From: Breoghania sp.
Lineage (GTDB): Bacteria; Pseudomonadota; Alphaproteobacteria; Rhizobiales; Stappiaceae
Assembly: GCF_030066895.1 (NCBI RefSeq)
Contig: NZ_JASJAV010000010.1
Location: forward strand, 110,445 to 174,444
Length of the DNA: 64,000 bases
Direction: 5' to 3'
A program made the translations under genes and the position numbers. This document shows, one piece after another, positions 41,391-52,153 of this stretch; within the stretch, counting starts at the first letter, position 1, and every line of letters begins with the position of its first letter. Under the pieces are notes generated by a model. That model ran no database searches, had not been told where the DNA came from, and was given only the letters and a program-made list of their open reading frames with translations.

Positions 41391-42887
41391 CTACTCCATC
41401 CGACGCAGCCGACAGGCGAAGAACCCGTCGAGCCCGCCCATGCGCGGTGTCTCGGAGAGTCAGTGGCAGGGCAGGGTGCGAAGATCTCCGGCCGGTGTCA
41501 CCAGCCCGTCGAGCTCGGTAATCTCATCGGCGGCGATCGGCACGCGTTCCACGCTGGGCACGTCCGTCAGCAGAGCCTCGATCTGGCGTTCGCCCCCTTC
41601 CGGCTCCAGCGAGCAGGTGCAATAGACCATCACTCCGCCGGGCTTCAGCCAGCCGAGCGCACGGCGCAGGAAACGGGCCTGAATCTCGGAAAGCGTGACG
41701 ATATCCGCCTCGCGTTCCGACCAGGGCATGTCCGGGTGACAGCGCGCGGTGCCGGTTGCCGAGCACGGCGCATCGAGCAGGATCGAGTCGAACGTCTCGC
41801 CCTGTTCCCAGACGCCGAGATCGGCGGTGCGCACCTCCATCGAAAGCCCGAGCCGCTCCATGTTCTGAGAGACACGCTTCAGTCTGTTCGGCGAGATGTC
41901 GACCGCAGTCACCTTCGCGCCCGCTGCAGCCAGTTGCGCGGTCTTGCCGCCCGGCGTAGCACAGAGATCGGCAACGTTGAGACCTGCCACATCGCCCAGA
42001 AGTTGGGTGGGAAGGGCGGCGGCTGCATCCTGCACCCACCAGGCGCCTGTCTCGAAACCGGCGAGATCTTCCACCCGGCCCGCTTCCGCAATCCGCAGCG
42101 AGCCCGTCGGCAAAACCGTGGCGCCGAGCTTTTCCGCCCAGGCAGCAGCATCCTCGGCGGGCTTCAGGGTGATATCGAGCCCTGGCTCGGCCATATGGGC
42201 GGCGGCGATGGCGCGGGCCGTCTCCTCGCCGTAGGCCGCGCTCCAGCGCGCAAACAGCCAGTCGAGCGCATTGAGGCGAACCGCATCCTGAGGGGCTAGA
42301 AACGCCTCGCGTTCACGGATCAGACGGTGCAGCACGGCATTGATCAGCCCCTTGTAGGGCTGCGCCTTGCGCTCAGCGCTTGCTTCGTCCACCGCCAGCG
42401 AGACGGCGGCATGGCCGGCGACATCCAGAAATAGGATCTCCACGATGGCGACGTGGAGAATGTCCTCCACCCGGTCGGTCTTTTCCGGAATGGGACGGTC
42501 GAGCAGCCGGGTCAGCATCTCGGCGATCTGCCCGCGATGGTGCAGCGCCACGCCGACGATGGCGCGCACCAGCGCCCGGTCATTGGCCGCAAGCTCGCGG
42601 TAAAAGTTGTTGCCGTGCTCGGTGTCGAATTCGGCCGCCAGCATGCGGCGCGAATGGACCACCTTGCCAAGAATATCGACGGCTGCACGCCGCGTCGCCA
42701 GACCCGGCACCGGCTTGCGGGCTGGCCTGCCTTGCGGCGCACCCGTTTTGCGGTCGCCAGTCTTGCCCGAGTGGCGAGCCTGCTTCGGCTTGCCGGAAGA
42801 GGAGTTCTTGTTTTCGGCGCGCGCGTTCCTGTTCGGGCGGGCGCCGTTTCCGGAATTGTTAGTCGTCCGGCCGTTCCGGCCGCTCAC
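41391..42887 (-). pseudogene. rsmB: 16S rRNA m5C967 methyltransferase RsmB, stop near the C-terminus
   Basis: The N-terminal NusB-like RNA-binding domain (AVDILGKVVHSRRML to LINAVLHRLIRERE) and the methyltransferase domain are complete: LCATPGGKTAQLAAAGAKV (SAM), LDAPCSATGTARCHPD (release Cys) and VYCTCSLEPEGGERQ (nucleophile Cys). A TGA at 41462-41460 follows RTLPCH, but the frame continues through LSETPRMGGLDGFFACRLRR to TAG at 41393. About 23 terminal residues, usually a conserved strand, would be lost. The enzyme may be partly or fully functional; a single TGG or CGA to TGA change is inferred. A basic Asn/Gly-rich N-terminal leader is unusual but seen in rhizobia. Confidence 0.82.
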
Positions 42888-42902
42888 TTGGCCATGTTCG
42901 TT

Positions 42903-43916
42903 TTATTGTCCGTAGCTTGTCTCGTCTCTCAGCCCCAAGGGCTTGCGCGGGCGATCGTCCGTGTCATCCGGCAGACGGCCCCAGGGGCCCGGCATGCCGC
43001 CGCCGCTCTTGCGGGGGCGGCTGTCGCGCGAGGCGGTGAAGCCCGCAGGCGCCATCGGCTTCACGCCGCCGTGGCGGCCCATCTCGCGGTCGATTTCGCG
43101 TAGCGCCGCAATGCGGTTCTCCGTCGAGGGGTGAGTTGCAAAGAGGTCGTCCATCTTCTCGCCCGATAGCGGGTTGATGATGAACATGTGCGCGGTCGCC
43201 GGTGTCGCCTCGGCTTCTGGATTGCGCACATGTACCACACCGTTCGAGATCTTGGAAAGGGCGGAGGCGAGCGCCATCGGCTTGCCGCTGATTTCCGCAC
43301 CTCCCCGGTCGGCCGCGTATTCGCGCGTTCGGCTGATCGCCATCTGCACCATCATGGCCGCCAGAGGCGCAACGATTATCGCCACCAGAACGCCGACGAA
43401 ACCGAACGGGTTGTTGCGGTTGCTGCCGAAGAAGAAGGCGAAGTTGCCGAGCATCGAGATCGCACCGGCAAAGGTCGCGGTGATGGTCATGGTCAGCGTG
43501 TCGCGCTTCTTCACATGCGTCAGCTCGTGCGCCATAACGCCCGCGACTTCGTCCGCGTTCAGCATGCGCAGCAGGCCGGTTGTTGCGGCGACGGCGGCGT
43601 TTTGAGGATTGCGGCCGGTGGCAAAGGCGTTCGGCTGCTGATTGTTGATGATGTAGACCTTCGGCATCGGCAGATTGGCGTTGCGCGCCAGCTGTTCCAC
43701 GATCCGGTAGAACTTCGGTGCGGTGCGCGCATCCACCTCCTGCGCGTTGTGCATGCGCAAAACCATCTTGTCGGCGTTCCAGTAGCCGAAGGCGTTCATG
43801 GCGAGCGCGATTATGAAGGCGATCGTCATGCCGCCGGTGCCTCCGATCACGAATCCCACGCCCATGAACAGTGCCGTCATGCCGGCAAGCAGCATCGCGG
43901 TGCGGATATAGTTCAT
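42903..43916 (-). CDS. htpX: Membrane zinc metalloprotease HtpX
   Basis: This 337-residue inner-membrane protease degrades misfolded membrane proteins. ATG 43916 gives two N-terminal helices ([19 protein letters not shown] and the next), the zinc motif [19 protein letters not shown] (HELTH near residue 130; Lys-Lys where Lys-Asn is usual), two more helices, and the third ligand region [18 protein letters not shown] Pro/Gly/Arg-rich tail follows. A longer upstream reading is unlikely because it overlaps the divergent DUF1674 gene. Confidence 0.95.
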   Translation of the reverse strand: MNYIRTAMLLAGMTALFMGVGFVIGGTGGMTIAFIIALAMNAFGYWNADKMVLRMHNAQEVDARTAPKFYRIVEQLARNANLPMPKVYIINNQQPNAFATGRNPQNAAVAATTGLLRMLNADEVAGVMAHELTHVKKRDTLTMTITATFAGAISMLGNFAFFFGSNRNNPFGFVGVLVAIIVAPLAAMMVQMAISRTREYAADRGGAEISGKPMALASALSKISNGVVHVRNPEAEATPATAHMFIINPLSGEKMDDLFATHPSTENRIAALREIDREMGRHGGVKPMAPAGFTASRDSRPRKSGGGMPGPWGRLPDDTDDRPRKPLGLRDETSYGQ

Positions 43917-44073
43917 CGTTTCGGGTTTCCGAATTGTTGCATGGATGCCGGTGGCAGGAGGCTGCAACCGGCATGAACCTACGCTATATAATGGGAACGC
44001 GACCGCGCCGCCGCAAGTCTGGCAGTGCTCCCGCATAAGCGGAAAGCCGAGCCAAGGAAAGCCGTTTTCGACG

Positions 44074-44397
44074 ATGAGCGACCAGAAATCCAACGCTTCT
44101 GGCGCCCCCGACGCCCCCCAGAACGCCACGCTTGAGAATGATGTCGCAGGCGTGGACGAAATCGGAAACTGCGCCACGGAAATTCGCAAGGCCGGAGATT
44201 GGGAGGGCGAAAGGCAAGCCCCGCGCCGCCGCTTCGAGGACCTGCCTCCCGCCGCCCAGCGCGCCCTGATGGAGGCGGAGGAACGCCGCCACAACGCCAA
44301 GCCGCTGAACCTGCCCAAGGAGATCAACGGCCGCAAGGGCCCGGAACCCACCCGCTACGGCGACTGGGAAAAGAAGGGCATCGCGAGCGATTTCTGA
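44074..44397 (+). CDS. DUF1674 (SDHAF4-like) protein
   Basis: This 107-residue protein ends with the family signature [20 protein letters not shown] and IASDF. Eukaryotic SDHAF4 with this motif helps assemble the succinate dehydrogenase flavoprotein; a similar role here is inferred. The N-terminal half is polar and not conserved. It is divergent from htpX and upstream of purH, separated by a family D repeat. Confidence 0.88.
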   Translation: MSDQKSNASGAPDAPQNATLENDVAGVDEIGNCATEIRKAGDWEGERQAPRRRFEDLPPAAQRALMEAEERRHNAKPLNLPKEINGRKGPEPTRYGDWEKKGIASDF

Positions 44398-44449
44398 GGG
44401 GAGCAGGCGAGAGCCGGAGTCGGTCGGGGGGCACGTTTTGCCCGAGAAT

Positions 44450-44556
44450 GTTATCCCCGCGCAGGCGGGGATCCAGTAACCCCAGGATCGGGTTGTCGCG
44501 CACAAACCGCATACGCCTCTGGAATGCTGGATCCCCGCCTGCGCGGGGATGACAAC
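44450..44556. repeat. Intergenic palindrome, family D (copy 1)
   Basis: TTATCCCCGCGCAGGCGGGG and GGATCCAGTAA form the left arm. TGCTGGATCCCCGCCTGCGC and GGGGATGAC form the right. The 347-base gap 44398-44744 otherwise shows no gene. Confidence 0.82.
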
Positions 44557-44744
44557 CGGTGCAATTGGCGCAAAGTACGGGCAATCGGATTGAAAGGCCG
44601 TGATGCCAGGTTGCGCCCCTCCGAGCCCCCCATTTTAACGCCATCGTCGCAAAGCCCGTAAAGCTGCCTTCCGGACTCAGCGCATTCGTGTTAGAGCGCG
44701 GCCAATCCCGTTCCCGCAGTACTCTTTATCACGAGGCTTCTTTC

Positions 44745-46358
44745 ATGACCGTCGTGTCCAAAACCGTTCCCGTTCCTGAACTGGTGAACGTCAAGTGCGC
44801 GCTTCTTTCCGTCTCCGACAAGACCGGGTTGATCGATTTCGCCCGAGCGCTGTCGCAAAAGGGTATCGAACTCGTCTCAACCGGTGGAACGCGCAAGGCG
44901 ATCGCCGAGGCCGGTATCCCGGTCATCGATATCTCGGAAGTGACTGGTTTTCCCGAGATCATGGACGGTCGCGTGAAGACGCTGCACCCGAAGGTCCACG
45001 GCGGTCTGCTCGCCATTCGCGACGACGCCGACCACGCCAAGGCGATGACGGATCACGGCATCGAGGGCATCGACCTGCTGGTCGTCAACCTCTATCCCTT
45101 CGAGGAGACTGTGGCGGCAGGTGCCGATGCGGCGACCGTGATCGAGAACATCGATATTGGCGGCCCGGCCATGATCCGCGCCGGTGCCAAGAACCAAGCC
45201 TACGTTTCGGTCGTGGTCGATCCTGCCGACTATTCCAAGGTGCTGGAAGCGCTTGAGGCCAATGGCGGACAGATGCCTCTGGCCGTTCGCCGCAAGCTCG
45301 CCGCCAAGGCCTATGCCCGCACCGGTGCCTATGACGCAGCCGTTTCCGGCTGGTTCGCCGAGCAGCTCGACGACGTGACCCCTGACTACCGCGTCTTCGG
45401 TGGCAAGCTGGCGGAGATCATGCGCTACGGCGAGAACCCGCACCAGAAGGCGGGCTTCTACAAGACCGGCGACAACCGTCCCGGCGTCGCCACCGCCCGT
45501 CAGCTTCAGGGCAAGCAGCTCTCCTACAACAACATCAACGACACCGACGCCGCTTTCGAGATGGTGGCGGAGTTCGATCCCGCTCGCACCGCGGCCGTTG
45601 CCATCATCAAGCACGCCAACCCCTGCGGCGTGGCGGAGGGCTCCTCGCTGGTTGACGCCTACAAGAAGGCGCTGGCCTGCGATCCGGTCTCCGCTTTCGG
45701 TGGCATTGTCGCGCTGAACGGCAAGCTGGGCGAGGCCGCCGCCGCCGAGATCACCAAGATCTTCACCGAGGTGATCATCGCCCCCGATGCGGACGAGGCG
45801 GCGATCGAGCTGGTCAAGAAGAAGAACCTGCGCCTGCTGCTGACCGGCGGTCTGCTGGATCCGAAGGCGGCCGGGGTGTTCTTCAAGTCGGTTTCCGGCG
45901 GTCTGCTGGTGCAGGCCCGCGATAATGGCAGCGTCGACGACGTCGACCTGAAGGTCGTCACCAAGCGTGCGCCCACCGAGCAGGAACTGGCCGATCTGAA
46001 GTTCGCCTTCCGCGTCGCCAAGCACGTCAAGTCGAACGCCATCGTCTACGTCAAGGACGGGGCAACGGTCGGCGTCGGTGCAGGCCAGATGAGCCGGGTG
46101 GACTCAACCCGCATCGCCGCGTACAAGGCCGAGGACGCGGCCAAGGCAGCCGGGCTCGCCGAGCCGCTCACCAAGGGCTGCGTGGTGGCCTCGGACGCCT
46201 TCTTCCCCTTCGCCGACGGCTTGCTGTCTGCGGCGGAAGCCGGTGCCACGGCCGTGATCCAGCCGGGCGGCTCGATCCGCGACGATGAGGTCATCAAGGC
46301 TGCCGACGAGGCGGACCTTGCCATGGTGCTGACGGGCATGCGCCACTTCCGCCACTGA
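44745..46358 (+). CDS. purH: Bifunctional AICAR transformylase/IMP cyclohydrolase
   Basis: This 537-residue enzyme does the last two steps of IMP synthesis. The N-terminal MGS-like cyclohydrolase domain has [30 protein letters not shown] and [18 protein letters not shown]. The transformylase domain has [13 protein letters not shown] [25 protein letters not shown] with the catalytic Lys-His, and a typical end [15 protein letters not shown] (here [20 protein letters not shown]). ATG 44745 is preferred over an in-frame start 57 bases upstream. The frame is intact. Confidence 0.97.
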   Translation: MTVVSKTVPVPELVNVKCALLSVSDKTGLIDFARALSQKGIELVSTGGTRKAIAEAGIPVIDISEVTGFPEIMDGRVKTLHPKVHGGLLAIRDDADHAKAMTDHGIEGIDLLVVNLYPFEETVAAGADAATVIENIDIGGPAMIRAGAKNQAYVSVVVDPADYSKVLEALEANGGQMPLAVRRKLAAKAYARTGAYDAAVSGWFAEQLDDVTPDYRVFGGKLAEIMRYGENPHQKAGFYKTGDNRPGVATARQLQGKQLSYNNINDTDAAFEMVAEFDPARTAAVAIIKHANPCGVAEGSSLVDAYKKALACDPVSAFGGIVALNGKLGEAAAAEITKIFTEVIIAPDADEAAIELVKKKNLRLLLTGGLLDPKAAGVFFKSVSGGLLVQARDNGSVDDVDLKVVTKRAPTEQELADLKFAFRVAKHVKSNAIVYVKDGATVGVGAGQMSRVDSTRIAAYKAEDAAKAAGLAEPLTKGCVVASDAFFPFADGLLSAAEAGATAVIQPGGSIRDDEVIKAADEADLAMVLTGMRHFRH

Positions 46359-46383
46359 TCGACGGTACAGCGCTAATGAAAAG

Positions 46384-46412
46384 AAAGGGTCGGCTTGTCC
46401 GGCCCTTTTTCT
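46384..46412 (+). terminator. Rho-independent terminator after purH
   Basis: AAAGGGTCGG, loop CTTGT, then CCGGCCCTTT and a T-run (TTTTTCTTT). The stem has ten pairs with one G-T. It begins 26 bases after the purH stop. Confidence 0.88.
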
Positions 46413-46416
46413 TTGC

Positions 46417-46725
46417 TTGGCCCATCCTTCGAGATGCCCGCTAACGCGGGCTTCTCAGTACCTGGCCAGGAAATGGTATAGGGTTGTGTGTCCTTGAATT
46501 CTCCCAGTCATCCCGGGCTCCGACCCGGGATCCATGCCGCGATGCATCCATGCGGGAGGAGGTTGAAACGGCGAAAGAACTTACCCCTCCCGTGCTGATG
46601 GATCACGGCATGGATTGCCGGTCGGAGCCGGTAATGACGCGGAGAGTTCAGACCAAAGAACAGACGACCATTCCGGGCGAGACACTGAAGAGTCGTCGCG
46701 GACGCCGTTTCGGAGGATGGGCTTC
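46417..46725. repeat. Degenerate family A element with an internal family D-like unit
   Basis: GGCCCATCCTTCGAGATGCC opens at 46419 and GACGCCGTTTCGGAGGATGG closes near 46721. Between them (about 46506-46640) lies a family D-like unit: CATCCCGGGCTCCGACCCGG and a right arm TTGCCGGTCGGAGCCGGTAA. This nesting suggests one element inserted into another. No gene was seen in 46359-46778. Confidence 0.65.
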
Positions 46726-46778
46726 ATCGCGAAACCGCGCCACTCATTCAACAACGCGGCCCCGAAACAAGAGTAAGG

Positions 46779-47045
46779 TCAGTTCGGGCAAAGATGTCCC
46801 GTCTTGGCAAGGCATTTCTGCTGGCGGGCGGGCTCGCCCCAGAAAGCCTTGTGGAACGGTAGGTTCGGGTTGTAGTGGACCTTAGCCGTGGCGCGCCCGT
46901 CCGGTGTGTTGTAGTTACCGGCCTTCTTCGCCTTTTCGCACCGTTCGCGCTGCTCTGGCTTTGAGGGCTTTGCGGCTTCGGCGGGCACGTTGTGAACAGC
47001 GGTGGAGGCGATCATGATCGCTGCAATCAGGCGGACGGTTCGCAC
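46779..47045 (-). CDS. Small exported hypothetical protein
   Basis: This ~88-residue protein starts at GTG 47045 (VRTVRLIAAIMIASTA) with a signal peptide ending near PAEAA. The mature part is basic, with four Cys (ERCEKAKKAGNY, QKCLAKTGHLC), which may form disulfides in the periplasm. I do not recognise the family. It stands alone between the purH terminator and a surface-protein gene on the same strand. Confidence 0.6.
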   Translation of the reverse strand: MRTVRLIAAIMIASTAVHNVPAEAAKPSKPEQRERCEKAKKAGNYNTPDGRATAKVHYNPNLPFHKAFWGEPARQQKCLAKTGHLCPN

Positions 47046-47156
47046 GGCAAATCCCTTCACGGAATCAAAAAATATAGTGCGATGAAGCGTGTTCGGTAAA
47101 TGACGTAAAGTCAAATCGGATGTCCGGGCGTGGGCGGAACGGAGAATATCCGGACA

Positions 47157-47190
47157 ACAAAGCCGCCGACCTCACGGTCGGCGGCTTTGT
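47157..47190 (-). terminator. Strong terminator hairpin after the autotransporter-like gene
   Basis: A perfect 15-bp stem (ACAAAGCCGCCGACC with its complement) encloses a TCAC loop, 33 bases beyond the autotransporter stop at 47223. T-containing flanks occur on both sides, so it may work in both directions, also protecting the small gene to the left. Confidence 0.88.
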
Positions 47191-47222
47191 TGTTTCAAAT
47201 CGAATGAACGGCTTCGCCTGTC

Positions 47223-49731
47223 TCAGAACTTGTAGGAGAAGCGGGCCGAACCTTCGTTCTGCATCGCGTTTGCGGAGAACTGACAGGAATAGTCGATGCT
47301 GAGCGAGGTGTCTTCGGTGAGCTTGAAGTCGATGCCCGCGCCCACCAGCGCCACGTCCTCGTCGATTGGTGCGCCGTCGACCTGGAAGGCCGTGCCGCCC
47401 GAAAGACTGTTGGTCGTCACCGGGGTGGTGTCGCCGAAGGCATGCCACCAGCCGGCCATGGCCGACAACCGCAGAGCCTTGCCTTGGATATCGACGTTCG
47501 TGGAGGCTCGAAGCCCCAGCGTCGTGTAGGTGAGCTCGGAGGTCGCATCCTCAACGGTCAGGGCAGCCGCCCCACCGCTCTCGGTGTAGCCGTCGGTGTC
47601 GAGGTTGATGTAGTTGATGTCGGCATAGGGCATCAGCTCCACGGCCTTTTCCTTCATCTTCAGATCGAACGCATAACCGAGTTCGCCGAAGAACTGATAG
47701 GAGCGGGCGTCCGTGTCGCCGGAAAGATGCTCGGAAAAGGCGCCGAAGGCGACGTTGCGGTCGGTGTCGATGTCATGCCAGGCAAAGCCGCCGCCGCCCG
47801 ACAGCCGGAAGACGCGGAACTGGGTGCCTGCATAGGCGCCGATCTAGTAGGCGTCGTCGGAAGAAGACGACCCGACGCTGTCGGCATTGTATTCGCCGTG
47901 CTGGTAGCCCGCGAAGACGCCGAAGCAGGTCTCGCCCATGGCCGCGTCCGCACCGACCATCACATCGGCAGCAGAGGTGTCGAGCGAGGCCGTGTTGGCG
48001 GTTGTGTCGACGGAACCGACCGAGCCATAGGCTCGCATCCAGGTGGTGTAGTAGATGGCAATCTCAGCCGCCGCGCCGTGGGTGGCGATCTGCATGCTGG
48101 GCAGGATCTCGCCGGAGGCGTCGAACGCCTGGTTGACGCGGCCTTCGATGGTGGCGCCGACGAGGGTGGCGTTCTGCGAGATGGCACCCTGCGTGGAGGC
48201 GGCGTGCTCGCCGTCGACCTGATTGTAGGCGTTGCGCGCTCCGCTCTCGCTGAGCGTCAGGATGGCGGCATAGACGTCGTTGTCATGATCGCTGTAGTCA
48301 AGCGCGGTCGCGACCGACTTCTGGTTCTTCGTGTTCGCCACATCCTCGAGGGTCGTGTCATTGCGCGACACGTTGAGCACGACGGAGCTGGAGCTGGAGT
48401 AGTCGAGCGAAAGATCGAGGAAGGCGTAGAGGCTCTCGGAGATCGAGGAGATATCGTCGAACGTTCCGGTATATCCACCCGTTGCGGTCAGGATGGTGAA
48501 GTCCAGCGAGGTCCCGTTCTCGAAGCCGCTTTCGGTCAGGGTGTCGCCGTCGAGGTAGATCACGGGCATGACCGTACCAGACAGCGAGGCAGTGCCCGTA
48601 ACCGAGATCAGAGAAGACGTCCAGTCGATGTCGCTGGTCTGCTGATTGGTCGTGCCGACCACGTAGACCTGCAGGGTGCTTCCGCTTTCCAGAGTTAAGG
48701 TTGCCGGTGATCGACAGGGTGTGGCCGCTGGAAAAATCCGAGAGATCCTCGAAGATAGCGGAAAAGAGGGCGTGGTCTTCGACCGTCACATCGCCGGTAA
48801 TTGTCGCATCGCCATAGGAGCTCAATACGCCAAATGAGCCGACGGTGACGCCGCTTGTCGCGACAAGTGTGGCGCCATCCTTAAGAAAAAGCTCCGAATA
48901 GCCGTTGCCGTTCGAGGAAACCGAAATCGTGCCGGCCGAAGTGCTGGTGTTGCTGCCAAGGTAGACAATGGCGCCGTATTCCACGGCGAGGGACAATAGG
49001 GTGCTTGATGTGCCGCCGTTGAGATCGATCTCGCCTTTGCCTGTCACGGTCAGGCCGCCGGTGCCGGTGATGGTACTGGAAATCGTGACGGTCGAGCTGT
49101 AATTGCCGCCGGACGTGAAGTCGATCGTGGAGGATGTACCTGTCGTGACGTTGACGGTGTTCGGCCAGGTGAGGTCAATGTCGTTTCTGACCTTGAGTGT
49201 GTCCCCTGACAGGGTGAGGGTGGACGACGTGTCGCCAAGCGACGTGGCGGAGGTGATTGCCACGGTGCCGGACGTCAGCGTGACGCCGCCGGTGAAGGAG
49301 TTGTCGCCCGAAAGCGTCACCGTGTGGCCGTCGGAATCGATCTCCAGCGCACCGTCGCCGGTGAGAGTGGAGCCTGATGCTGAGTCGAGCGTCGTCGTGC
49401 CGGTCTCCACGTCGATTGCATAGCCGGTGACGGTTGTGCCGTCACTGTCATAGCCGCCCGAGATCGTGCCGTTATTGGTGATCGTGATGGTGCCGTTGGC
49501 CAGAATGCCGGCACCGCCTGTTCCGTCTGAGCCGTCGTCGGCTGAATTCGGAGTACGCGGGGCCGCCGTGTTGCCGTCAATACTCACACTTAAGGTGGAG
49601 CCGTCGTCGCCGTCGGTGCCGGCTTCGCCTCCTGCAAAGGCCGGGACGGCGGCGAGCGTCAGTGCCAAGACGGCGGCACTGGCGAGCAGCGCGCTACGGC
49701 GCAGGCTTCCGGTCCAGCGCGTGATCGACAA
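47223..49731 (-). pseudogene. Autotransporter-type surface protein, broken
   Basis: An N-terminal signal (LLASAAVLALTLAAVPAFAG) leads into a Gly/Thr/Ser/Asp-rich passenger with beta-helix repeats (GTITITNNGTISGGYDSDG, TLTSGTVAITSATSLGDTSS). Near 48690 the frame shifts from TGNLNS to LESGSTLQVYVVGTTNQQ. A TAG at 47846-47844 interrupts the outer-membrane barrel (SSSDDAY-stop-IGAYAGTQ). The barrel continues through GYAFDLKMKEKAVELMPYAD and ends GSARFSYKF, with the terminal Phe expected of outer-membrane beta-barrels. The complete gene would give about 836 residues. Neither the passenger alone nor the barrel fragments would be exported to the surface. Confidence 0.85.
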
Positions 49732-49965
49732 AGCCGCGGCTCGCTTGTGAAAGATGAAGGTGTGCGGTGAACTGTCACGTGCCTGCTTCCCCAGCAGGGC
49801 CGTTTTTCGGCGATCACGAAGGGTGGCATGCGCGTTTCCTGTAGCCGGACACCCGCAGGGCGCCGGCCTGGTAATTCAGTCCCCTCAACGTGATCGCTCA
49901 TTTGGACCTGGCGCCGAATACTTCGCTCGCAAATTTGGCCCGAGGTTGAATCGACTACGTATGAC

Positions 49966-50158
49966 TTAATTCCAAAAAATCTCTAAAACTTCAATTTGAA
50001 ATATTATATTTTCAAAATAAATATCGAATAAATTGAACAAAATATAAGATATTTCAAATAATATATATTTTATTTATATAATTAATATTTTAAGATAATA
50101 GGGGAATGAAAATATATAATATATAATATAATAAATTAGCTGTTTAATTATGATGTAT
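49966..50158. other. AT-rich spacer upstream of the autotransporter-like gene
   Basis: About 190 bases are almost entirely A and T (for example AATAATATATATTTTATTTA), in contrast with GC-rich flanks. There is no coding potential. It is the longest of four AT-rich spacers in the window. It could be a promoter or H-NS/MucR-type silencer target, or a scar of transfer. Confidence 0.65.
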
Positions 50159-50181
50159 TGGCCGGTTAGGTCGACCAAATA

Positions 50182-50202
50182 AGAAGCCGAAATAGTCGGC
50201 TT
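50182..50202. other. Small hairpin
   Basis: AAGCCGA, loop AATAGTC-proximal, TCGGCTT: a 7-bp stem with a short A/T loop and a following TTCAG. It might be a weak terminator or a transcript 5' structure. A second small stem (ATCCGT/ACGGAT) lies at 50237-50253. Confidence 0.45.
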
Positions 50203-50384
50203 TCAGGGGCTTGTCGTCGGTAGAACAAGGTGCTTCATCCGTCTGTTACGGATCTTGCGGTCCCGGGGCGCCTTTAACGCGGCGTTATTCCTTAAGGGCA
50301 CGGGATTGGCGGCGCTCGTGTCATTGCGGCAAATTCAGCCGGTATCACACCGCCGCTAAACTGCGGCGCTGTTGGAGGAAATCA

Positions 50385-50404
50385 AGATGTAAGATCTTAC
50401 ATCT
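50385..50404. promoter_or_regulatory. Perfect 20-bp palindrome
   Basis: AGATGTAAGATCTTACATCT is its own reverse complement. It lies 92 bases beyond the end of the MFS gene, in the 764-base spacer 49732-50495 that otherwise contains only the AT-rich stretch and small stems. A dimeric regulator site is the obvious reading. Confidence 0.7.
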
Positions 50405-50495
50405 GGCCCGAGAGCGCTGATTACTTTCTGTTGCTGAATCTCGGATCCGGCGAACCGGGCTGCGGGGTGTTGAGACCGCGCCCGTGATTTGCGCA

Positions 50496-51870
50496 TCACT
50501 CGCCCGTTGCCCGCATGGCAGGGACTTTCGCCAGAAGCAGCGCTCCCAGTGCGAACAACACGATGATCGCCGAGATGCCGACGCGCTGACTGCCCGAAAA
50601 CGCGGTGAGCGCGGCAACCGTCAACGGCTCGACAAAGCTCGTCGCCTTGCCCGCCAGCGCATAGAGATCGAAGATTTCAGTGATCCTGCAGGGTGGGCTC
50701 AGATTAATGAGCAATGTGCACGAGGCCGTCTGCAAGGGCACCGCGGCCGCCCCGATAAAGCCGCCGAGCACCAGATAGAGCAGCTCCGGCACGGAGCCGA
50801 ACAGCGCCCCCGGAGCGGGCGGTGCGACGTCGATCACGAACAGGATCGTGTCGCGGTCGATGGAAACGATGGCCGCGCAGCACATCGACAGGATGGCGAT
50901 GGCCCCGATCAGCACCGGCCGTGGGCCGAACCTGTCATCGAGAAATCCGCCCACGAGCGCCCCGGCCGTTCCCGTCACCGTCAGCAGGATGCCGAAAAGT
51001 TCGATTTGCAAGGCCTGCCAGCCGAGTTGCCCGGCCGCGAAAGTGCCGCCGAAGGCAAAAAGCGCGGTCAGCGCACCGCGATAGGCCATGGAGGCTGCGA
51101 GAAAAAGCCAGATGGTCTTTTCCTTGCGCGCATGGGCGAGGCTTTTGCGCAGGGAGGAAAGCCCCAATCCCACAGCGCGCGTAACCTGCATCTTGCGTGA
51201 CGTGTCGGGGACGAAGACGAAGGGCGGCAGCACGAAGACGAGATACCAGATTGTGGTCATCGGTCCGGAGGACCGATCGCCTGCATGCGTTGCGGGATCA
51301 AGCCCGAGAATGGGCGCAAATCCGAGGATCGTGCGCCCCGTCTGCGTGTCGGCTGCCAGAAATCCCAGCACGACGACGAGACTGACGAACCCGCCCAGAT
51401 AGTCCATTGCCCAGCCGATGCCGGAAAGTTGTCCGAGCTGCTTGGGGCTCATGAGATCGGGCATCATGGCGTTGGTGAAGACGGTTGCGAATTCAGCCCC
51501 GAGCGTTGCCAGCCCATAGGCCGCGAGTGCGATGGAAACAGCGCCGGTGTTTCGGGAGCCGCCAACCATAGGGCGCCCGCGCCCGCAATCAGCATGAGAG
51601 AAAAGACGGCGATCCAGGGTTCCGACGCCCCGCCGCATCGGCCATTGCCCCAAGCATGGGCGAGGCGAGCGCAATGACGAGCCCCACGCCGCCTGCCGCA
51701 TATCCCCAAAGGCTCTGGCCCTGTGCCGGGTCGGCGGCCAGATGGCTCGCGAAATAGGGCGCAAAGACGAAGGTGGTGATCAGCGTGAAATAGGGCTGCG
51801 CCGCCCAGTCGAACAACACCCACGAGACGAGGGCGGCGAAGGAGGCGGTTCGGGCGGGAGGGCGAGGCAC
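50496..51870 (-). pseudogene. MFS transporter, UMF1/Atg22-like, frameshifted
   Basis: ATG 51870 gives a first helix in a family-like context (AALVSWVLFDWAAQPYFTLI; FAPYFASHLAADPAQGQSLW). The frame shifts near 51630 (ADAAGRR to EPWIAVFSLMLIAGAG) and again near 51550 (ETPALFP to IALAAYGLATLGAEF). From there about 390 residues are open, with ten helices and the UMF1-like PDLMSPKQLGQLSGIGWAMD and DDRFGPRPVLIGAIAI. The substrate is unknown. Two shifts near the N-terminus prevent a complete product. Confidence 0.8.
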
Positions 51871-51984
51871 TGGCGGAATGACGGTCAGGGCGCGGGCTCC
51901 GGAACAGGATCACGTAACAATATTCCTCAACGTTGTGTAAGTGCGAGGAAAGGAACGTGAATGGACTTCTTAGGGGTGGAAAAG

Positions 51985-52075
51985 AGAGGATTTATATAAT
52001 ATATAAAATATTTTGTATAAATACGATGTATATTTTTTTAAGGAATGGTTGAAAGTGGTATTTTTCTGTAATTAA
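51985..52075. other. AT-rich spacer upstream of the glycosidase gene
   Basis: About 90 bases rich in A and T (ATATAATATATAAAATATTT) precede the glycosidase gene. The pattern resembles the spacers at 12.2, 50.0 and 55.1 kb. Confidence 0.55.
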
Positions 52076-52083
52076 AGCGTTGA

Positions 52084-52098
52084 CCGACCTTTGGTCGG
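52084..52098. promoter_or_regulatory. Short hairpin before the glycosidase gene
   Basis: CCGACC-TTT-GGTCGG is a perfect 6-bp stem, 56 bases upstream of ATG 52154. It could be an operator or leader structure. A good ribosome site (TTGGAGGAGA) lies at about 52136-52146. Confidence 0.4.
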
Positions 52099-52153
52099 AG
52101 TTTCGGTAAATCCTGAGGAGCTATTTTAAAAAGAAATTGGAGGAGAAATCGAT

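Noticed and set aside
44877..46025. A 382-codon open frame antisense to purH
   Set aside because: It mirrors purH codons and shows no family pattern.
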